Below are positions 22,180-31,433 of a stretch of DNA of 64,000 nt, piece by piece; position 1 is the stretch's first letter, and each line of letters begins with the position of its first letter. Below the pieces are notes generated by a model. That model was not told the DNA's origin. It did no database searches and saw only the letters and a program-made list of their open reading frames with translations. Made by a program: the position numbers and the translations under genes. This DNA is from an uncultured Candidatus Nitrosopumilus sp. (lineage in GTDB: Archaea; Thermoproteota; Nitrososphaeria; Nitrososphaerales; Nitrosopumilaceae), in contig CATOSM010000001.1 of assembly GCA_951812645.1 (NCBI GenBank), positions 103,560 to 167,559 of the forward strand, read 5' to 3'.

Positions 22180-23859
22180 ATGAGAAAATTCACCGCCTTA
22201 CACTATACGATATTTATGATTGCGGCACTTGCCATGCTGGTTGCGGTTCCTTCCGCATATGCTGCCACAGTTAAGGTGGATCCAGGATGTGCTGATGGTG
22301 ATCGTAGCACACTAGTTTGTGATGATCCTACTGCATACCGTACCATAAGGTCTGCAATTACAGCAGCAACCGCTGGTGATACCATATCCATCTCAACTGG
22401 AACTTATTCTAACGAATACCTACTTGTCAATAAAGCATTGACAGTAGAGTCTGATGCATCTGCAAATGCTAAGGTGACATTAAGTGGAACATCTGCTTTT
22501 AGGATAAATTCCACTGATGTGACCATACAGGGTATCACATTTCAGAATGTCACAAGAGACTATTCAATATTTATGGATCCCGGCGTATCTGATCTAACAA
22601 TACACAACAACACGTTTGCAGACACTAGAGGCCATGGAATATTTACGGCCGATAGAGATGACACTCTGATACGAAACCTGAATGTGACAGATAACGTGTT
22701 TAAGAACATTGGAACGTTTTACGCTCCCGGATCAACCCTTGATCAAAAGGCCAAGGCATTAAAGACTGCAATGTTCTTCGTGACTGCTAGATCAAACGCA
22801 GGCGGCCTGCAGGATTCCTATATTACCGGCAACACCATTGACACTACGACATTTGCCGGAATAAACTTGTCTGGTACTCAAAATATTCTGGTGCAAAACA
22901 ACACAATCTCAAATGTTCCAGCATTTGCAATTCAGCTTGCATTGGGTGCCAGCCATATACAGATTCTTGACAATGACATACGTAATGCAAACAATGCATT
23001 AGAGTACCTTAATGGGGTTCCAGAAGATGTCACTGAGGGAGCCATTCTGTTATGGGCCAAGGATTCCTCCCATGTTACCGTTAGCAACAACACCATCTCT
23101 GGTGGCAATAACGGAATTGCCTTTTGTACGGGAAAATGTGGGGTATCTCCAAAAGAACTGGGTAATACCAAAAATCCTCTGCATATAACTGATGAAACAA
23201 CAAAGATTGACGGCACAATCAAGTTTACCCATAACACCTTTGATAACATAAAGGGCTTTGATATTATCAATAGGGCAGTGGGCGTGATGGTTGCAACGCA
23301 CAACTATTACGGGACGGCAGTGCCTGACTTTACAAAAATATTGTCCGGAGACGTACATTACAATCCATACTATGCTGATCCTGAACGCATGGTGCTGGTA
23401 GATGACGGCAAGGGGACATTACAAAAGTCAATAGCAGACCTTGCCGTGTCACCCGTGTGCTCCATATCCCTTGGAACCTACATCATGGACTTTGATGACG
23501 CAAAATACGGCGCCACGTCCAGTATCGTACAAAACCAAATCAAAAATGCCGGCAACCAGGATCTTGGAGGAATAAAGTTTACCTCTACCGGATGGCTAAA
23601 GCCTGACGGCTCTGCCCTTTCTGATGCCGTATCCAGGGTCGGCACCGATGTCACCAGTTCGGCATCCTATACTCCTATCCCCACTAATCAGGCCGGCATC
23701 AACTTTAACGCTGCCAACTTTACCGGATCAAACACGCTTCCAGCCTCAGGATCCCCTGATTCTGCACTGGTCGGCTTTGTGCTTGACCTTACCGGCGTTG
23801 CAACGGGACCTGATGTCACCATCACGGAATCCGTAACGTATTCTGCAACCTGCAGCTAG
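22180..23859 (+). CDS. Secreted parallel beta-helix (NosD-like) protein, U1
   Basis: 559 residues. The signal peptide is MRKFTALHYTIFMIAALAML..VPSAYA with cleavage after AYA. A right-handed parallel beta-helix follows (about residues 35-400), built of turns such as VTIQGITFQNV, LTIHNNTFADT, ILVQNNTISNV, VTVSNNTISGGNNGI and VATHNYYGTA. A C-terminal beta domain follows (CSISLGTYIMDFDDAKYG, IKNAGNQDLGGIKFTSTGW). The protein is probably exported to the cell surface and may bind or process glycans; no catalytic residues can be assigned. It is carried inside a transposon-like unit. Segments are identical in DNA to U2 in the middle and to U3 further on, indicating gene conversion among the copies. 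Confidence 0.85.
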   Translation: MRKFTALHYTIFMIAALAMLVAVPSAYAATVKVDPGCADGDRSTLVCDDPTAYRTIRSAITAATAGDTISISTGTYSNEYLLVNKALTVESDASANAKVTLSGTSAFRINSTDVTIQGITFQNVTRDYSIFMDPGVSDLTIHNNTFADTRGHGIFTADRDDTLIRNLNVTDNVFKNIGTFYAPGSTLDQKAKALKTAMFFVTARSNAGGLQDSYITGNTIDTTTFAGINLSGTQNILVQNNTISNVPAFAIQLALGASHIQILDNDIRNANNALEYLNGVPEDVTEGAILLWAKDSSHVTVSNNTISGGNNGIAFCTGKCGVSPKELGNTKNPLHITDETTKIDGTIKFTHNTFDNIKGFDIINRAVGVMVATHNYYGTAVPDFTKILSGDVHYNPYYADPERMVLVDDGKGTLQKSIADLAVSPVCSISLGTYIMDFDDAKYGATSSIVQNQIKNAGNQDLGGIKFTSTGWLKPDGSALSDAVSRVGTDVTSSASYTPIPTNQAGINFNAANFTGSNTLPASGSPDSALVGFVLDLTGVATGPDVTITESVTYSATCS

Positions 23860-23899
23860 AGATCCGACCGCACGGCGCCAAGGTACGGCGGTATGTTTT

Positions 23900-24240
23900 C
23901 CCCTTTTGCCATGATGCCGCAATAGGATATGTCACGGACTTGGCAAAAACATAACCGACTCATCCCAATACATCATGATGCATGCCAGGCAGGACTAATC
24001 CCGGCTGATTCCCACATTTCTTTTCATGCCTTGCCACAGTTCTTCCCAACCCGTACCTGAGCCAGGCAAGGAAACCTCTCAACGGCAAACCCTGCCTTGC
24101 CGTACCCCTTTTGCACATTCCCTGGCACAACGAATCTGGAATTCTTCCTGTAGGGAATGCAGCATCTGATTCCGTGACATCTGCAAGTCTCCGATATATG
24201 CCGCATCATAACCCCGGTTATCATGAATTATTTACAAAAT
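23900..24240 (-). pseudogene. Transposase remnant of U1
   Basis: Minus-strand pieces of the family 2 transposase C-terminus, for example AAYIGDLQ/CHGIRCCIPYRKNSRFVVPG and GFAVERF-CLAQVRVG. The N-terminal half is deleted: the sequence jumps from the middle of the gene to the terminal region GAATTATTTACAAAATGATC. It lies tail to tail with the beta-helix gene. Confidence 0.65.
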
Positions 24241-24299
24241 GATCGGTTTTAGGATGAATTGTATTTGTCTAAATTGACTAGGTTTTTATTTTTGATATT

Positions 24300-24698
24300 G
24301 TGAATCTAAATATCGTGTCTAGCCCTGATGCCAATTTAGATCTATATAGTAAAAAATGTAATCAATTACTAACTGAATCTGAGATTCGTTTTGCTGGAAT
24401 TGTAGATAAAGATGGACAGTTAATTGCTGGTGGATTCAAAGACGGTCTTGTTCCTCACGAAGGTGATGAGACTAGGTTACAATCTTTTTTGGAATTTGTT
24501 TCTAAAGCCTCCATCAGAAAAGAATATGATGAAAGTTTAGGTCCGATAAACTATCTTGCAGCAAGACGAGATAAGGCTGTCTTAGTAAGCTTTCCATTTC
24601 CGATCACTCAAATTCTGTTGCTAATCTCTGCAGAACCTACTGCAAATATTGAAAATCTTGCAAAAAAAGTTGTAGAAATTTTCACTGATGTCATCTAA
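24300..24698 (+). CDS. Thaumarchaeal small-protein family (paralogue of 29671-30078)
   Basis: 132 residues: CNQLLTESEIRFAGIVDKDG, LIAGGFKDGLVP, RKEYDESLGPINYLAARRDK and VLVSFPFP. It shares the pattern 'sensing strand, G-x-GG-x-K-x-G-L, then Y/F-D-x-x-x-G' with the second copy near the PHA genes. The layout resembles small profilin/roadblock-like folds, but that is inference; the function is unknown. No membrane segment. The start at 24300 is a TTG/GTG-type codon; the homologous region begins at about residue 14. Confidence 0.6.
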   Translation: MNLNIVSSPDANLDLYSKKCNQLLTESEIRFAGIVDKDGQLIAGGFKDGLVPHEGDETRLQSFLEFVSKASIRKEYDESLGPINYLAARRDKAVLVSFPFPITQILLLISAEPTANIENLAKKVVEIFTDVI

Positions 24699-24744
24699 CA
24701 ATACTTTTCAACGAATTCTTTAATTATACAAAAATCTATCTCCA

Positions 24745-25223
24745 CAAATGAGTCTTTTTTCCAATCATTTTCTTACTTTTACTAATTCCTATTATTACAA
24801 TCCCCATCTTTGCTGAAATTAATGATTTTTCTACTGATAAAAGATTTTATCAAACAGATGACTCTGCAAATTTCTGGAAGTGTTGTTTATGACAATCCTG
24901 TCCTTCCAATCAGGATTCAGGTTATTACTCCTAGTGGATCTGGTATGGCGCATGTTGACAGTGTTGTTCCAAATACTGATGGAAGTTTTACAAAAATGAT
25001 TAATGCTGGTGATTCACAATTCGTAGCCTGCCTTCAATTCATGCTGGAAAATAACATCATTATGGTTTCCAGCGTTTCTTCTTCTGGAAACCCATCCACT
25101 GAAGAAATTCCTGATTGGGTTAGAAACAATGCCCATTGGTGGTCACAGGATTTAATTTCTGAATCTGATTTTATCAATTCTTTAGAGTATCTTATCAAAA
25201 AAGGAATTATAAGAATTAGCTAA
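24745..25223 (+). pseudogene. Secreted WW-motif protein, frameshifted
   Basis: One frame gives a signal-like hydrophobic start (FFPIIFLLLLIPIITIPIFA) from about 24757. A frame change near 24860 leads to LQISGSVVYDNPVLPIRIQV and on to the C-terminal repeat IPDWVRNNAHWWSQDLISES..FINSLEYLIKKGII. This last motif is a thaumarchaeal secreted-protein module, seen twice in the metalloprotease at 31554-32978. It probably began as an exported protein with a carboxypeptidase-regulatory-like beta domain. The frameshift may be real or an assembly error. Confidence 0.6.
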
Positions 25224-25275
25224 ATTTTCTCTTTAACAAATAGTTTTAATTCGGTCTCGTTTACTAAAAATCAAA

Positions 25276-25731
25276 TTGAAGGCTACGTTTGGTGCAGGAT
25301 GTTTTTGGCATGTTGAAGACTTGCTTAGTAAAACCAAAGGCGTAAAATCTACTTCTGTTGGCTATATTGGAGGGGAATTGCCCAATCCTACATATGAGCA
25401 AGTTTGCACTGATAAAACCGGACATGCAGAAGCTGTAGAGGTAGATTATGATCCCGGTGAGATTTCTTTTGAAGAATTATTAGATGTTTTTTGGTCAAAT
25501 CACAATCCTACCACCCTGAATAGACAAGGTCCAGACGTTGGAATTCAATATAGGTCTGCAATTTTCTATCATGATGAAAAACAAAAAACTATTGCTGAGT
25601 CATCTAAACAGTCTCTTGAAAAATCAGACAAATATGATGATCCCATTGTAACTGAAATTGTTCCTGCTCCTACTTTTTACAAAGCAGAGGAATACCATCA
25701 AAAGTATTTCAAGAAACAGGGATTCACTTAG
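25276..25731 (+). CDS. msrA: Peptide methionine-S-sulfoxide reductase MsrA
   Basis: Reduces methionine (S)-sulfoxide in oxidised proteins. The catalytic GCFWH motif is at residues 8-12 with Cys9 as nucleophile, followed by GYIGGELPNPTYEQVC, HAEAVEVDYDP, FWSNHNPTTLNRQGPDVGIQYRSAIF and AEEYHQKYF, all canonical. The length of 151 residues suits the short archaeal form. The start is TTG at 25276, directly before KATFGAGCFW. It converges on the universal stress protein gene 1 base after its own stop; both fit oxidative-stress defence. Confidence 0.93.
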   Translation: MKATFGAGCFWHVEDLLSKTKGVKSTSVGYIGGELPNPTYEQVCTDKTGHAEAVEVDYDPGEISFEELLDVFWSNHNPTTLNRQGPDVGIQYRSAIFYHDEKQKTIAESSKQSLEKSDKYDDPIVTEIVPAPTFYKAEEYHQKYFKKQGFT

Positions 25732-25732
25732 A

Positions 25733-26164
25733 TTATTTTACAACCAATACTGGAATCTTTGCTGTGTGAATCACATAGTTTGATACGCTTCCAAAGAATA
25801 TCTCTTTTGCAGAACTTCTTCCTCTTGATCCGATCACAATCATGTCAAATTTGTTTTTTTCTTGGGCCAGTTTGACAATGTTGTATCCTATCTCCCCCCT
25901 GGCAACTTTTTGATTAAACACTATTCCGTTTTTTGCCGCTAATACCTTTGCTTCTTCCATGAATTTTTTAACTTCAATATTTAGTGATTTTTCTACCGAG
26001 CCCACTCCTCTAAATTCTGAATGCGGAGGTGCGTAAATTGAGTAAACCCCTGTTATTGTGGCTCCGCAATTTCTGGCCAATGCGATGGCCGTTTCTAATC
26101 CGCGTCTAGAGTTTCTAGATCCATCCAAAGGTACCAGTATTTTTGAAATTTTCCTTTTTATCAT
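25733..26164 (-). CDS. Universal stress protein (UspA family)
   Basis: 143 residues of the UspA fold: KILVPLDGSRNSRRGLETAI at the N-terminus and the ATP-binding signature G-x2-G-x9-G-S in GSRGRSSAKEIFFGSVSN, then HTAKIPVLVVK. An ATP-binding stress protein of unknown specific role. The ATG is at 26164. It diverges from the alpha/beta hydrolase gene across a short promoter region. Confidence 0.92.
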   Translation of the reverse strand: MIKRKISKILVPLDGSRNSRRGLETAIALARNCGATITGVYSIYAPPHSEFRGVGSVEKSLNIEVKKFMEEAKVLAAKNGIVFNQKVARGEIGYNIVKLAQEKNKFDMIVIGSRGRSSAKEIFFGSVSNYVIHTAKIPVLVVK

Positions 26165-26273
26165 GCTGACCGTTAATTTTTGATGTTAAAAAACATACTT
26201 GCGATTTTCAATGCTCTGACAATCTGTGATCCTTCTTTCACTGATCGCAAAATTCACCAAAACTTATCTAGTG

Positions 26274-27086
26274 ATGCTAATTGTTGCTAAAATAGTGGAA
26301 GAAAAATTCCTTCAAATCGATGGACATAAAATCAGATATTTGGAATCTGGCACTTCTAAAAACGCTCTTGTTCTAATTCATGGCTTAGGTGCATCCGCTG
26401 AGCGATGGAGCCGTGTCTTTCCTCTTTTTGCAAGTGATTTTCGTGTTATAGTCCCCGACTTGATTGGATTTGGGTATAGCGATAAACCCACTGCCGATTA
26501 TACTCCCGAGTTTTTTTCTGATTTCTTGGAAAAATTTTTTGCCGAATTAAAAATAATCCGTCCCAGTATCATGGGTTCATCGTTGGGTGGGCAGATTTCT
26601 GCAGAATATGCCTCGTCCCATTCCGGCGATGTTGAGAAACTAATCTTAATATCCCCTGCCGGAACAATGAAAAAGTCTACTCCTGCTCTTGATGCATACA
26701 TCATGGCCGCATTATATCCAAATGAATCAAGTGCAAAAAATGCATTTGAAATGATGGAGGGCTCTGGAAAAAATGTCGAGAAAAATATTGTTACTGGGTT
26801 TGTGGAACGAATGCGATTGCCTAATGCAAAACTTGCATTCATGTCCACTCTTTTGGGATTAAAAAATTCCGAACCCATTGCCTCAAAATTACGATTTATT
26901 TCCGCACCCACCCTGATTGTTTGGGGTGCCAATGATCCCGTAATCCCGATTAATTATGCAGATGATTTTGTCTCTGCAATCCGGGATTGTAGGTTCTATA
27001 GGATGGACGGTTGTGGACATGCTCCATACGTTCAAGATCCTCATACTTTTGCATCAAAGGTATTGGAGTTCCTCGGCAGTGCTTAG
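26274..27086 (+). CDS. Alpha/beta hydrolase
   Basis: About 270 residues. Oxyanion-hole HGLGAS, nucleophile elbow GSSLGGQ, acid WGANDPVIP and catalytic His in GCGHAPYVQDP give a complete triad. The frame is open from 26226, but I prefer the ATG at 26274 (MLIVAKIVEEKFLQIDGHKIRYLESG), which gives a normal N-terminus. It lies directly before the PHA-associated proteins with 30-35 bases between, so it may serve in PHA or short acyl ester metabolism, for example as a depolymerase-like esterase. That role is inference from position. Confidence 0.85.
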   Translation: MLIVAKIVEEKFLQIDGHKIRYLESGTSKNALVLIHGLGASAERWSRVFPLFASDFRVIVPDLIGFGYSDKPTADYTPEFFSDFLEKFFAELKIIRPSIMGSSLGGQISAEYASSHSGDVEKLILISPAGTMKKSTPALDAYIMAALYPNESSAKNAFEMMEGSGKNVEKNIVTGFVERMRLPNAKLAFMSTLLGLKNSEPIASKLRFISAPTLIVWGANDPVIPINYADDFVSAIRDCRFYRMDGCGHAPYVQDPHTFASKVLEFLGSA

Positions 27087-27121
27087 CATCATTTAAATAA
27101 CAAATATTCCGGCTATTGCCT

Positions 27122-27547
27122 ATGAGTGGTAATCAAAACCCCTATGATCCCTCTGAGATGTTTAAATCTTGGATCCAAAAAGGCGGCCGTGCTCAGGCGG
27201 AGTTTATGAAAAACTTTGGCTCTTTAATGTCTGGTCAATCTGATAAAGCATTCAATCCTTTAGAGACCCTAAGGGGGGTATCTGATTCCGCCCGACAGGC
27301 ACAATCTGATGTAATGGATAACGTGTCTGACATGCAAAGTAAAAGTATGGATGCCATGTTTACTATCGGCCAAATGCTTCCTTCTTTTATGAATTGGGGT
27401 GCCTACAAGACTACCATTAGCAGCAATGGCCGAATTTCAATTCCCGAAGCTGAACGAAACGCACTTGGTTTGGGCGATGGAGATTTGGTGCAAGTCATTA
27501 TTCTACCCATTGCAAAAAAATCAAAAAACAGGGAGGCAGAACAGTGA
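27122..27547 (+). CDS. Phasin-like protein with C-terminal AbrB/SpoVT hairpin
   Basis: About 141 residues: a helical, Gln/Ser-rich N-terminal part (SEMFKSWIQKGGRAQAEFMK, ARQAQSDVMDNVSDMQ) like granule-binding phasins, then a C-terminal swapped-hairpin AbrB segment (YKTTISSNGRISIPEAERNA, LGLGDGDLVQVII). The combination suggests a PHA-granule protein that also binds DNA, comparable in logic to bacterial PhaM/PhaF. The start is the ATG at 27122. Its stop overlaps the next start (GTGA), so the two are translationally coupled. Confidence 0.75.
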   Translation: MSGNQNPYDPSEMFKSWIQKGGRAQAEFMKNFGSLMSGQSDKAFNPLETLRGVSDSARQAQSDVMDNVSDMQSKSMDAMFTIGQMLPSFMNWGAYKTTISSNGRISIPEAERNALGLGDGDLVQVIILPIAKKSKNREAEQ

Positions 27548-27969
27548 GTAAAAGTGAGACAAGGGTTAGTTCAAAGGATGTTTTTTCTGTCTATCAGGAC
27601 AATGTCGATAAACTCTTTGCTGGTGTTAGACAGTCAGTCCCCCAGTACCACCAATCAATCACCAATACTCAACAAGAATATCTGCAAGCATGTGAAAATA
27701 TTGCTGATTCGACCATTGCCCTTCAAAAAGAATTTGTACAGCAAATTGGCATTGCGGCAAATGTACCTGAATTAGCATTAAAAATGATTCATGACGCAAC
27801 TGAGGAACTTGTAAAAGCCGCATCCATTCAAAACCAAATTGCCCTTGCATCCATTGATACGGTACAGCAAAACATCAAAACATTCAATGACAACGTGAAA
27901 TCTTTTACGAATCTTAACAAAAATATTTTACAGTCTTGGATTGCCGTGTTTGCCTCTAAAACAAACTAG
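27544..27969 (+). CDS. Phasin-like granule-associated protein
   Basis: 141 residues, all helical, Gln-rich, no cysteine-rich or catalytic motif: VYQDNVDKLFAGVRQSVPQY, QEFVQQIGIAANVPEL-like (KEFVQQIGIAANVPELA) and IQNQIALASIDTVQQN. This composition and length resemble phasins that coat PHA granules. The GTG start overlaps the upstream stop. It converges on phaC with only 14 bases between, completing a PHA cluster. Confidence 0.7.
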   Translation: MSKSETRVSSKDVFSVYQDNVDKLFAGVRQSVPQYHQSITNTQQEYLQACENIADSTIALQKEFVQQIGIAANVPELALKMIHDATEELVKAASIQNQIALASIDTVQQNIKTFNDNVKSFTNLNKNILQSWIAVFASKTN

Positions 27970-27983
27970 TTGTTTTTAATTTC

Positions 27984-29048
27984 TTATGATCTCTCTGATA
28001 GCCAATTACCCAACTCCGGTAATACCTTCTTCTGAGACAGTGAACTAGCTATCATTCCCACGTGTCCTGTTGGATACATTCTTAGAGTCTTGTCTTCGCT
28101 TCCAATTGCATAATGTAGCGGCATGCTGCATTCTGGGGATACCAGATGATCCCCTACTGCAATTTGGGTAAACGTTGGCATGTCTATTTTTTTCAAATCT
28201 ATCCGTTCTCCTCCTACGTGCATTTTGTTTTGTATTAGCAGATTCTCTTGATAGATGCCTTTTATCCACTGTTTGAATAGTTCTCCCGGAATGGGAGGCG
28301 TATCCCCTAGCCATTTTTCAACTCTGAGGAAGCTATCTACAAATCTTTCATTGTCTATATTTTTGAAAAATTTTACGTATTTTTCTATCCCTTGTTCAAA
28401 CGGTTTGAGCACGGAAAAGCAGTAATACATGAATTCTGGTGGCATGTTGCCTATAGTATCCACCATTTTGTCCACATCCATATGTTTGGCAAGATTGCCA
28501 ATCACCGTCGTATCTCTCCATCCATCGATTACTGGTGCCGTAGCAATGTAGTTTTTTACGCTTTCTGGATGCAGCGCTGTGTATGCAGCTGCAATCGTTC
28601 CTCCCGTACAATACCCCTGTAATGAGATTTTTTCAACTGATGCCTCATTTTTAATATGTTCTACAGCTGAATCCAGGTATCCGTTTACGTAATCATCAAA
28701 ATCAAGATACTTGTCCATACTTGTTGGCGTTCCCCAATCTAACATGTACACATCAAATCCCTGCTCAAGCAGGTTTCTTACCCAGCTTTTTTCTGGTTGA
28801 ATATCCAGTATGTGATATCTGTTGATTAGTGCATATGAAACTAGCAGTGGCGTTTTGTGCTGTTTTTCTGTAAGTGGTTTATAGCGCAATAATCTTGTCT
28901 TATCCAACTCATGAACTGTTTCATGTGGTGTCACTTCCAAACTAATTTCATCTGGCGCTGCAACCAATTTTGGAGCATCCATGACATTTTTACCAAATTT
29001 CAAGACTTCTTCAATTATCTTGGGATCTATTCTGGATTCTGGGTTCAT
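27984..29048 (-). CDS. phaC: Class III polyhydroxyalkanoate synthase, PhaC subunit
   Basis: Polymerises hydroxyacyl-CoA into PHA, with PhaE as partner. The lipase-like box GYCTGG (residues 145-150) holds the catalytic Cys147. The aspartate in VGDHLVSPE and histidine in TGHVGM complete the triad. MLDWGTPTSMDKYL is a conserved synthase segment. The length of 354 residues is typical of class III PhaC. The start ATG (29048) overlaps the phaE stop by 4 bases, so phaE-phaC form a coupled operon reading toward the phasin-like genes. Confidence 0.93.
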   Translation of the reverse strand: MNPESRIDPKIIEEVLKFGKNVMDAPKLVAAPDEISLEVTPHETVHELDKTRLLRYKPLTEKQHKTPLLVSYALINRYHILDIQPEKSWVRNLLEQGFDVYMLDWGTPTSMDKYLDFDDYVNGYLDSAVEHIKNEASVEKISLQGYCTGGTIAAAYTALHPESVKNYIATAPVIDGWRDTTVIGNLAKHMDVDKMVDTIGNMPPEFMYYCFSVLKPFEQGIEKYVKFFKNIDNERFVDSFLRVEKWLGDTPPIPGELFKQWIKGIYQENLLIQNKMHVGGERIDLKKIDMPTFTQIAVGDHLVSPECSMPLHYAIGSEDKTLRMYPTGHVGMIASSLSQKKVLPELGNWLSERS

Positions 29049-29617
29049 TTTTTACCTGTCTCCTTTTTCTTTAATTCCAATTCCAGTTTGCCCACTCTTT
29101 TTTTCAACGAATGAAGCTCTTTGTATACCTCATCTATTTCCTCCTTACTTGGTAAATTTACTGACTGTAAAATTACATTTGAAATGTTGTTCCAATGCTT
29201 TGTCAGTTCTAATTCCTTTGAAACCAGTTTTCCATAGTTTTCTCCAAATTTCTTTGAATCAAATAATTCTGTAAAATCATTGTCAAAGATATCTATCCAA
29301 ATTCTTTTGAAAGCTTCGATCTGTTCTACATCCTGTGGTACTTCTGGAGCTTTTAGATTGACTTTTTTTTGAGCAACTTCCCACGCTTTTGCTAGCTGAT
29401 TATAATATTCGGTTAGATATTGATTAAACTCTAACAAATCTTCATTGATTTCAATTAATTCCGTCGTTACTTTTTTTGAATTGGCTGCAAATGCTCTCAT
29501 GGGCCCTGCAGATGTTAGTGCTTGCGGTTTACTTGACATCAAATGCACAATGTCCGTCCAAAATAACGACAAGTGTTTGTAATAATCTGTAATGTCTTTT
29601 GACGAATCCTGCTGCAC
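29045..29617 (-). CDS. phaE: PHA synthase subunit PhaE
   Basis: 190 residues, predicted mostly helical. The central WIDIFDNDFTELFDSKKFGE and the C-terminal VNLPSKEEIDEVYKELHSLK followed by a KLELELKKK coiled coil are typical of PhaE, which activates class III PhaC. It overlaps phaC by 4 bases. The ATG at 29617 diverges from the small gene at 29671 with about 50 bases for two promoters. Confidence 0.88.
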   Translation of the reverse strand: MQQDSSKDITDYYKHLSLFWTDIVHLMSSKPQALTSAGPMRAFAANSKKVTTELIEINEDLLEFNQYLTEYYNQLAKAWEVAQKKVNLKAPEVPQDVEQIEAFKRIWIDIFDNDFTELFDSKKFGENYGKLVSKELELTKHWNNISNVILQSVNLPSKEEIDEVYKELHSLKKRVGKLELELKKKETGKK

Positions 29618-29670
29618 AGATATCTGCAGTTACGGATCGCAATAAACAGTTCGATTACTATCCTCACCCA

Positions 29671-30078
29671 ATGGATGGCGTTGATGAATTAGAAAAGATG
29701 TGCCAAACTGTCATTCAACTAGACCCAAAAATGCGCTCTGCCAGGCTCATCAACAGTAGGGGAAATCCTACAGCTGGTGGCATGAAAGAGGGACTCCTTT
29801 CACTTGAAGATCAAAAACAGGATGAAATGATGTTCATGGAACTTGCATTACGTGTGAGAATGCGGCATGAGTTTGATAAGGAATTTGGAGAAGCTCATTT
29901 TTCGATGTCTTATAGGGACAAAGTCACTGTCACGAGTTTTCCCTTGAATGATGACGATGTCTTGCTGTTATCTTGTGCAAAGGATGTTGATTTTGGAAAA
30001 CTGCCTTTTGAAGTTCTCAAAATTATCGAACCGCTTAAAAAAATCCCCCATGGGAACTTTCCAACCCCGACAGCCTGA
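29671..30078 (+). CDS. Thaumarchaeal small-protein family (paralogue of 24300-24698)
   Basis: 135 residues from the ATG at 29671 (MDGVDELEKMC). The frame is open back to 29599, but that would overlap divergent phaE. Shared with the paralogue: ARLINSRGNPTAGGMKEGLL, MRHEFDKEFGEAHFSM and VTSFPLNDDDVLLLS. The function is unknown. A conserved sensor-like small fold is likely but not demonstrated by sequence. No membrane segment or signal peptide. Confidence 0.65.
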   Translation: MDGVDELEKMCQTVIQLDPKMRSARLINSRGNPTAGGMKEGLLSLEDQKQDEMMFMELALRVRMRHEFDKEFGEAHFSMSYRDKVTVTSFPLNDDDVLLLSCAKDVDFGKLPFEVLKIIEPLKKIPHGNFPTPTA

Positions 30079-30101
30079 TTCCCCCTTTTAGATCTCTAAA
30101 T

Positions 30102-30511
30102 GTGACTGAGCGACAATACGTAAGTTGGTCTGAAACCGATTCTTTAATCTTGATTGTTGGTGATGCTATTAAAAGACCATCCAGAACTCTTTCTAAAATC
30201 AGTACTTTGAGTCGTGGGGGGTTAATTCCATCTGGACTACTTGCAGATCAATTGGAAACAAAAAAATCCCTGTCGATGAAGATTTCATCCCACATGATTC
30301 GTTATCTGTAGATGGTATCTTTGATTCAGGCAAGGCGTTTGTCGATATCATGAACAAAACTGGCGATGCTGAAAGACTGCTTTTTGTAACTTTATTTGCA
30401 CGAACGGCGAAGAATCATCCCTCACAATTAATTTATGGAACGCAGACTGATGGTGACTCACATGTTGTTTTTCCTTGGGATGAGTTAGGATTTGGAGATT
30501 CAAAACAATAG
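30102..30511 (+). pseudogene. Phosphoribosyltransferase, frameshifted
   Basis: YVSWSETDSLILIVGDAI and LSRGGLIPSGLLADQLE form the start of a purine-type PRTase fold. After a one-base frame change in the A7 run 30260-30266 the frame continues with VDGIFDSGKAFVDIMNKTG, which aligns with the PRPP-binding loop (V-D-x-x-x-D-S/T-G-K), and ends FPWDELGFGDSKQ. All other parts are intact, so this may be a functional gene with a sequence error. Expected role: nucleobase salvage. Confidence 0.75.
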
Positions 30512-30518
30512 TTGGTTC

Positions 30519-31433
30519 TTATTCGTCTTTTAACATTTGTCTTAATCCTGCGCATCTATTCCTGATGGTTACCTCCGTAACTCCCGATGCAACGGATATG
30601 TCCTTTTGTGATTTTACTTCTCCTGTACTGATGCATGCTAGGTATAATGCAGCAGCTGCAATGCCCATTGGGTCTTTACCTGCCACCATTCCAATTTCTT
30701 TTGCTTGATTTAAAATTGAAATTGCCTTGCGCTTACTTTTCTCACTTAGTTCTGCAACACTTGCAATTCGTGATATTCCTCTAACTGGGTCAACTACTGG
30801 CATCTTGAGTTCAAGCTCTCTGAAAATCAGTCTATAGCATCTTGCAACATCCTTTCTTCGGATGTTGATGCCTTTTGCAATGTCATCTAACGTTCTAGGC
30901 GTTTCTGTATTTCTGCAAGATGCATACAGGCATGCCGCTACTAATCCCTGAATTGAACGACCTCTGACCAGTTTTTTTTCCATGGCTTTTCTGTAAATGT
31001 AAGCTGCTTTTTCAATTACGGCGTCCGTTAACGCGAGTTTGTCTTTCAGTTTATCCATTTCGTTTAATGCCTGTCTCAAATTTCTGTCTGCAGAGGAATG
31101 CGCCTGGCTTCTGCTGTCCCAGGTTCTTAGTCTTTCGATTGAACTTTTAACACTTGCAGCCAGGGGTTTGCCTGTGGCGTCTTTATTTGCAGCACCAATG
31201 ACTGTGGACAACCCCATGTCATGCATTGTCAACGATGTACCTGCACCTGTCCTAGCTTTGTTTCCTTCATCATTTGAGAAAGAACGCCATTCTGCACCTG
31301 TATCTGCAATTTTATCTGTGACAACCAATCCGCATTTACTGCAAAAAAGTTCTCCAGTGTTTTGATCTGTGACCATTTTTTTATCTCCGCATGATGGACA
31401 TTTTGGACCTTTCATCACTGTATTTTTAAGCAT
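30519..31433 (-). CDS. tfb: Transcription initiation factor TFB (TFIIB)
   Basis: Archaeal general transcription factor that bridges TBP-TATA and RNA polymerase. Zinc ribbon CPSCG..CSKCG near the N-terminus, B-reader/linker GAEWRSFSND, then two cyclin repeats (residues about 105-195 and 205-300) with GRSIQGLVAACLYASCR and GKDPMGIAAAALYLAC. The length of about 304 residues is standard. The frame is open to 31442, but I prefer the ATG at 31433 (MLKNTVMKG). Thaumarchaea encode several TFBs; this one is full length, unlike the accessory protein at 56536-57177. Confidence 0.95.
   Translation of the reverse strand: MLKNTVMKGPKCPSCGDKKMVTDQNTGELFCSKCGLVVTDKIADTGAEWRSFSNDEGNKARTGAGTSLTMHDMGLSTVIGAANKDATGKPLAASVKSSIERLRTWDSRSQAHSSADRNLRQALNEMDKLKDKLALTDAVIEKAAYIYRKAMEKKLVRGRSIQGLVAACLYASCRNTETPRTLDDIAKGINIRRKDVARCYRLIFRELELKMPVVDPVRGISRIASVAELSEKSKRKAISILNQAKEIGMVAGKDPMGIAAAALYLACISTGEVKSQKDISVASGVTEVTIRNRCAGLRQMLKDE

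Larger units (their letters stand above)
21801..24261 (+). mobile_element. Transporter-IS unit U1 carrying a beta-helix gene
   Basis: The left end CTGATCCCAAAACC (about 21803) and right end, complement AATTCATCCTAAAACC (to 24260), match the family 2 IS ends. Order inside: leader, secreted beta-helix gene on +, degenerate transposase on -. No target duplication is clear. Units U2 (38314-40887) and U3 (61243-63812) have the same order. The flanking stretch 21631-21800 shows no gene. Confidence 0.75.
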
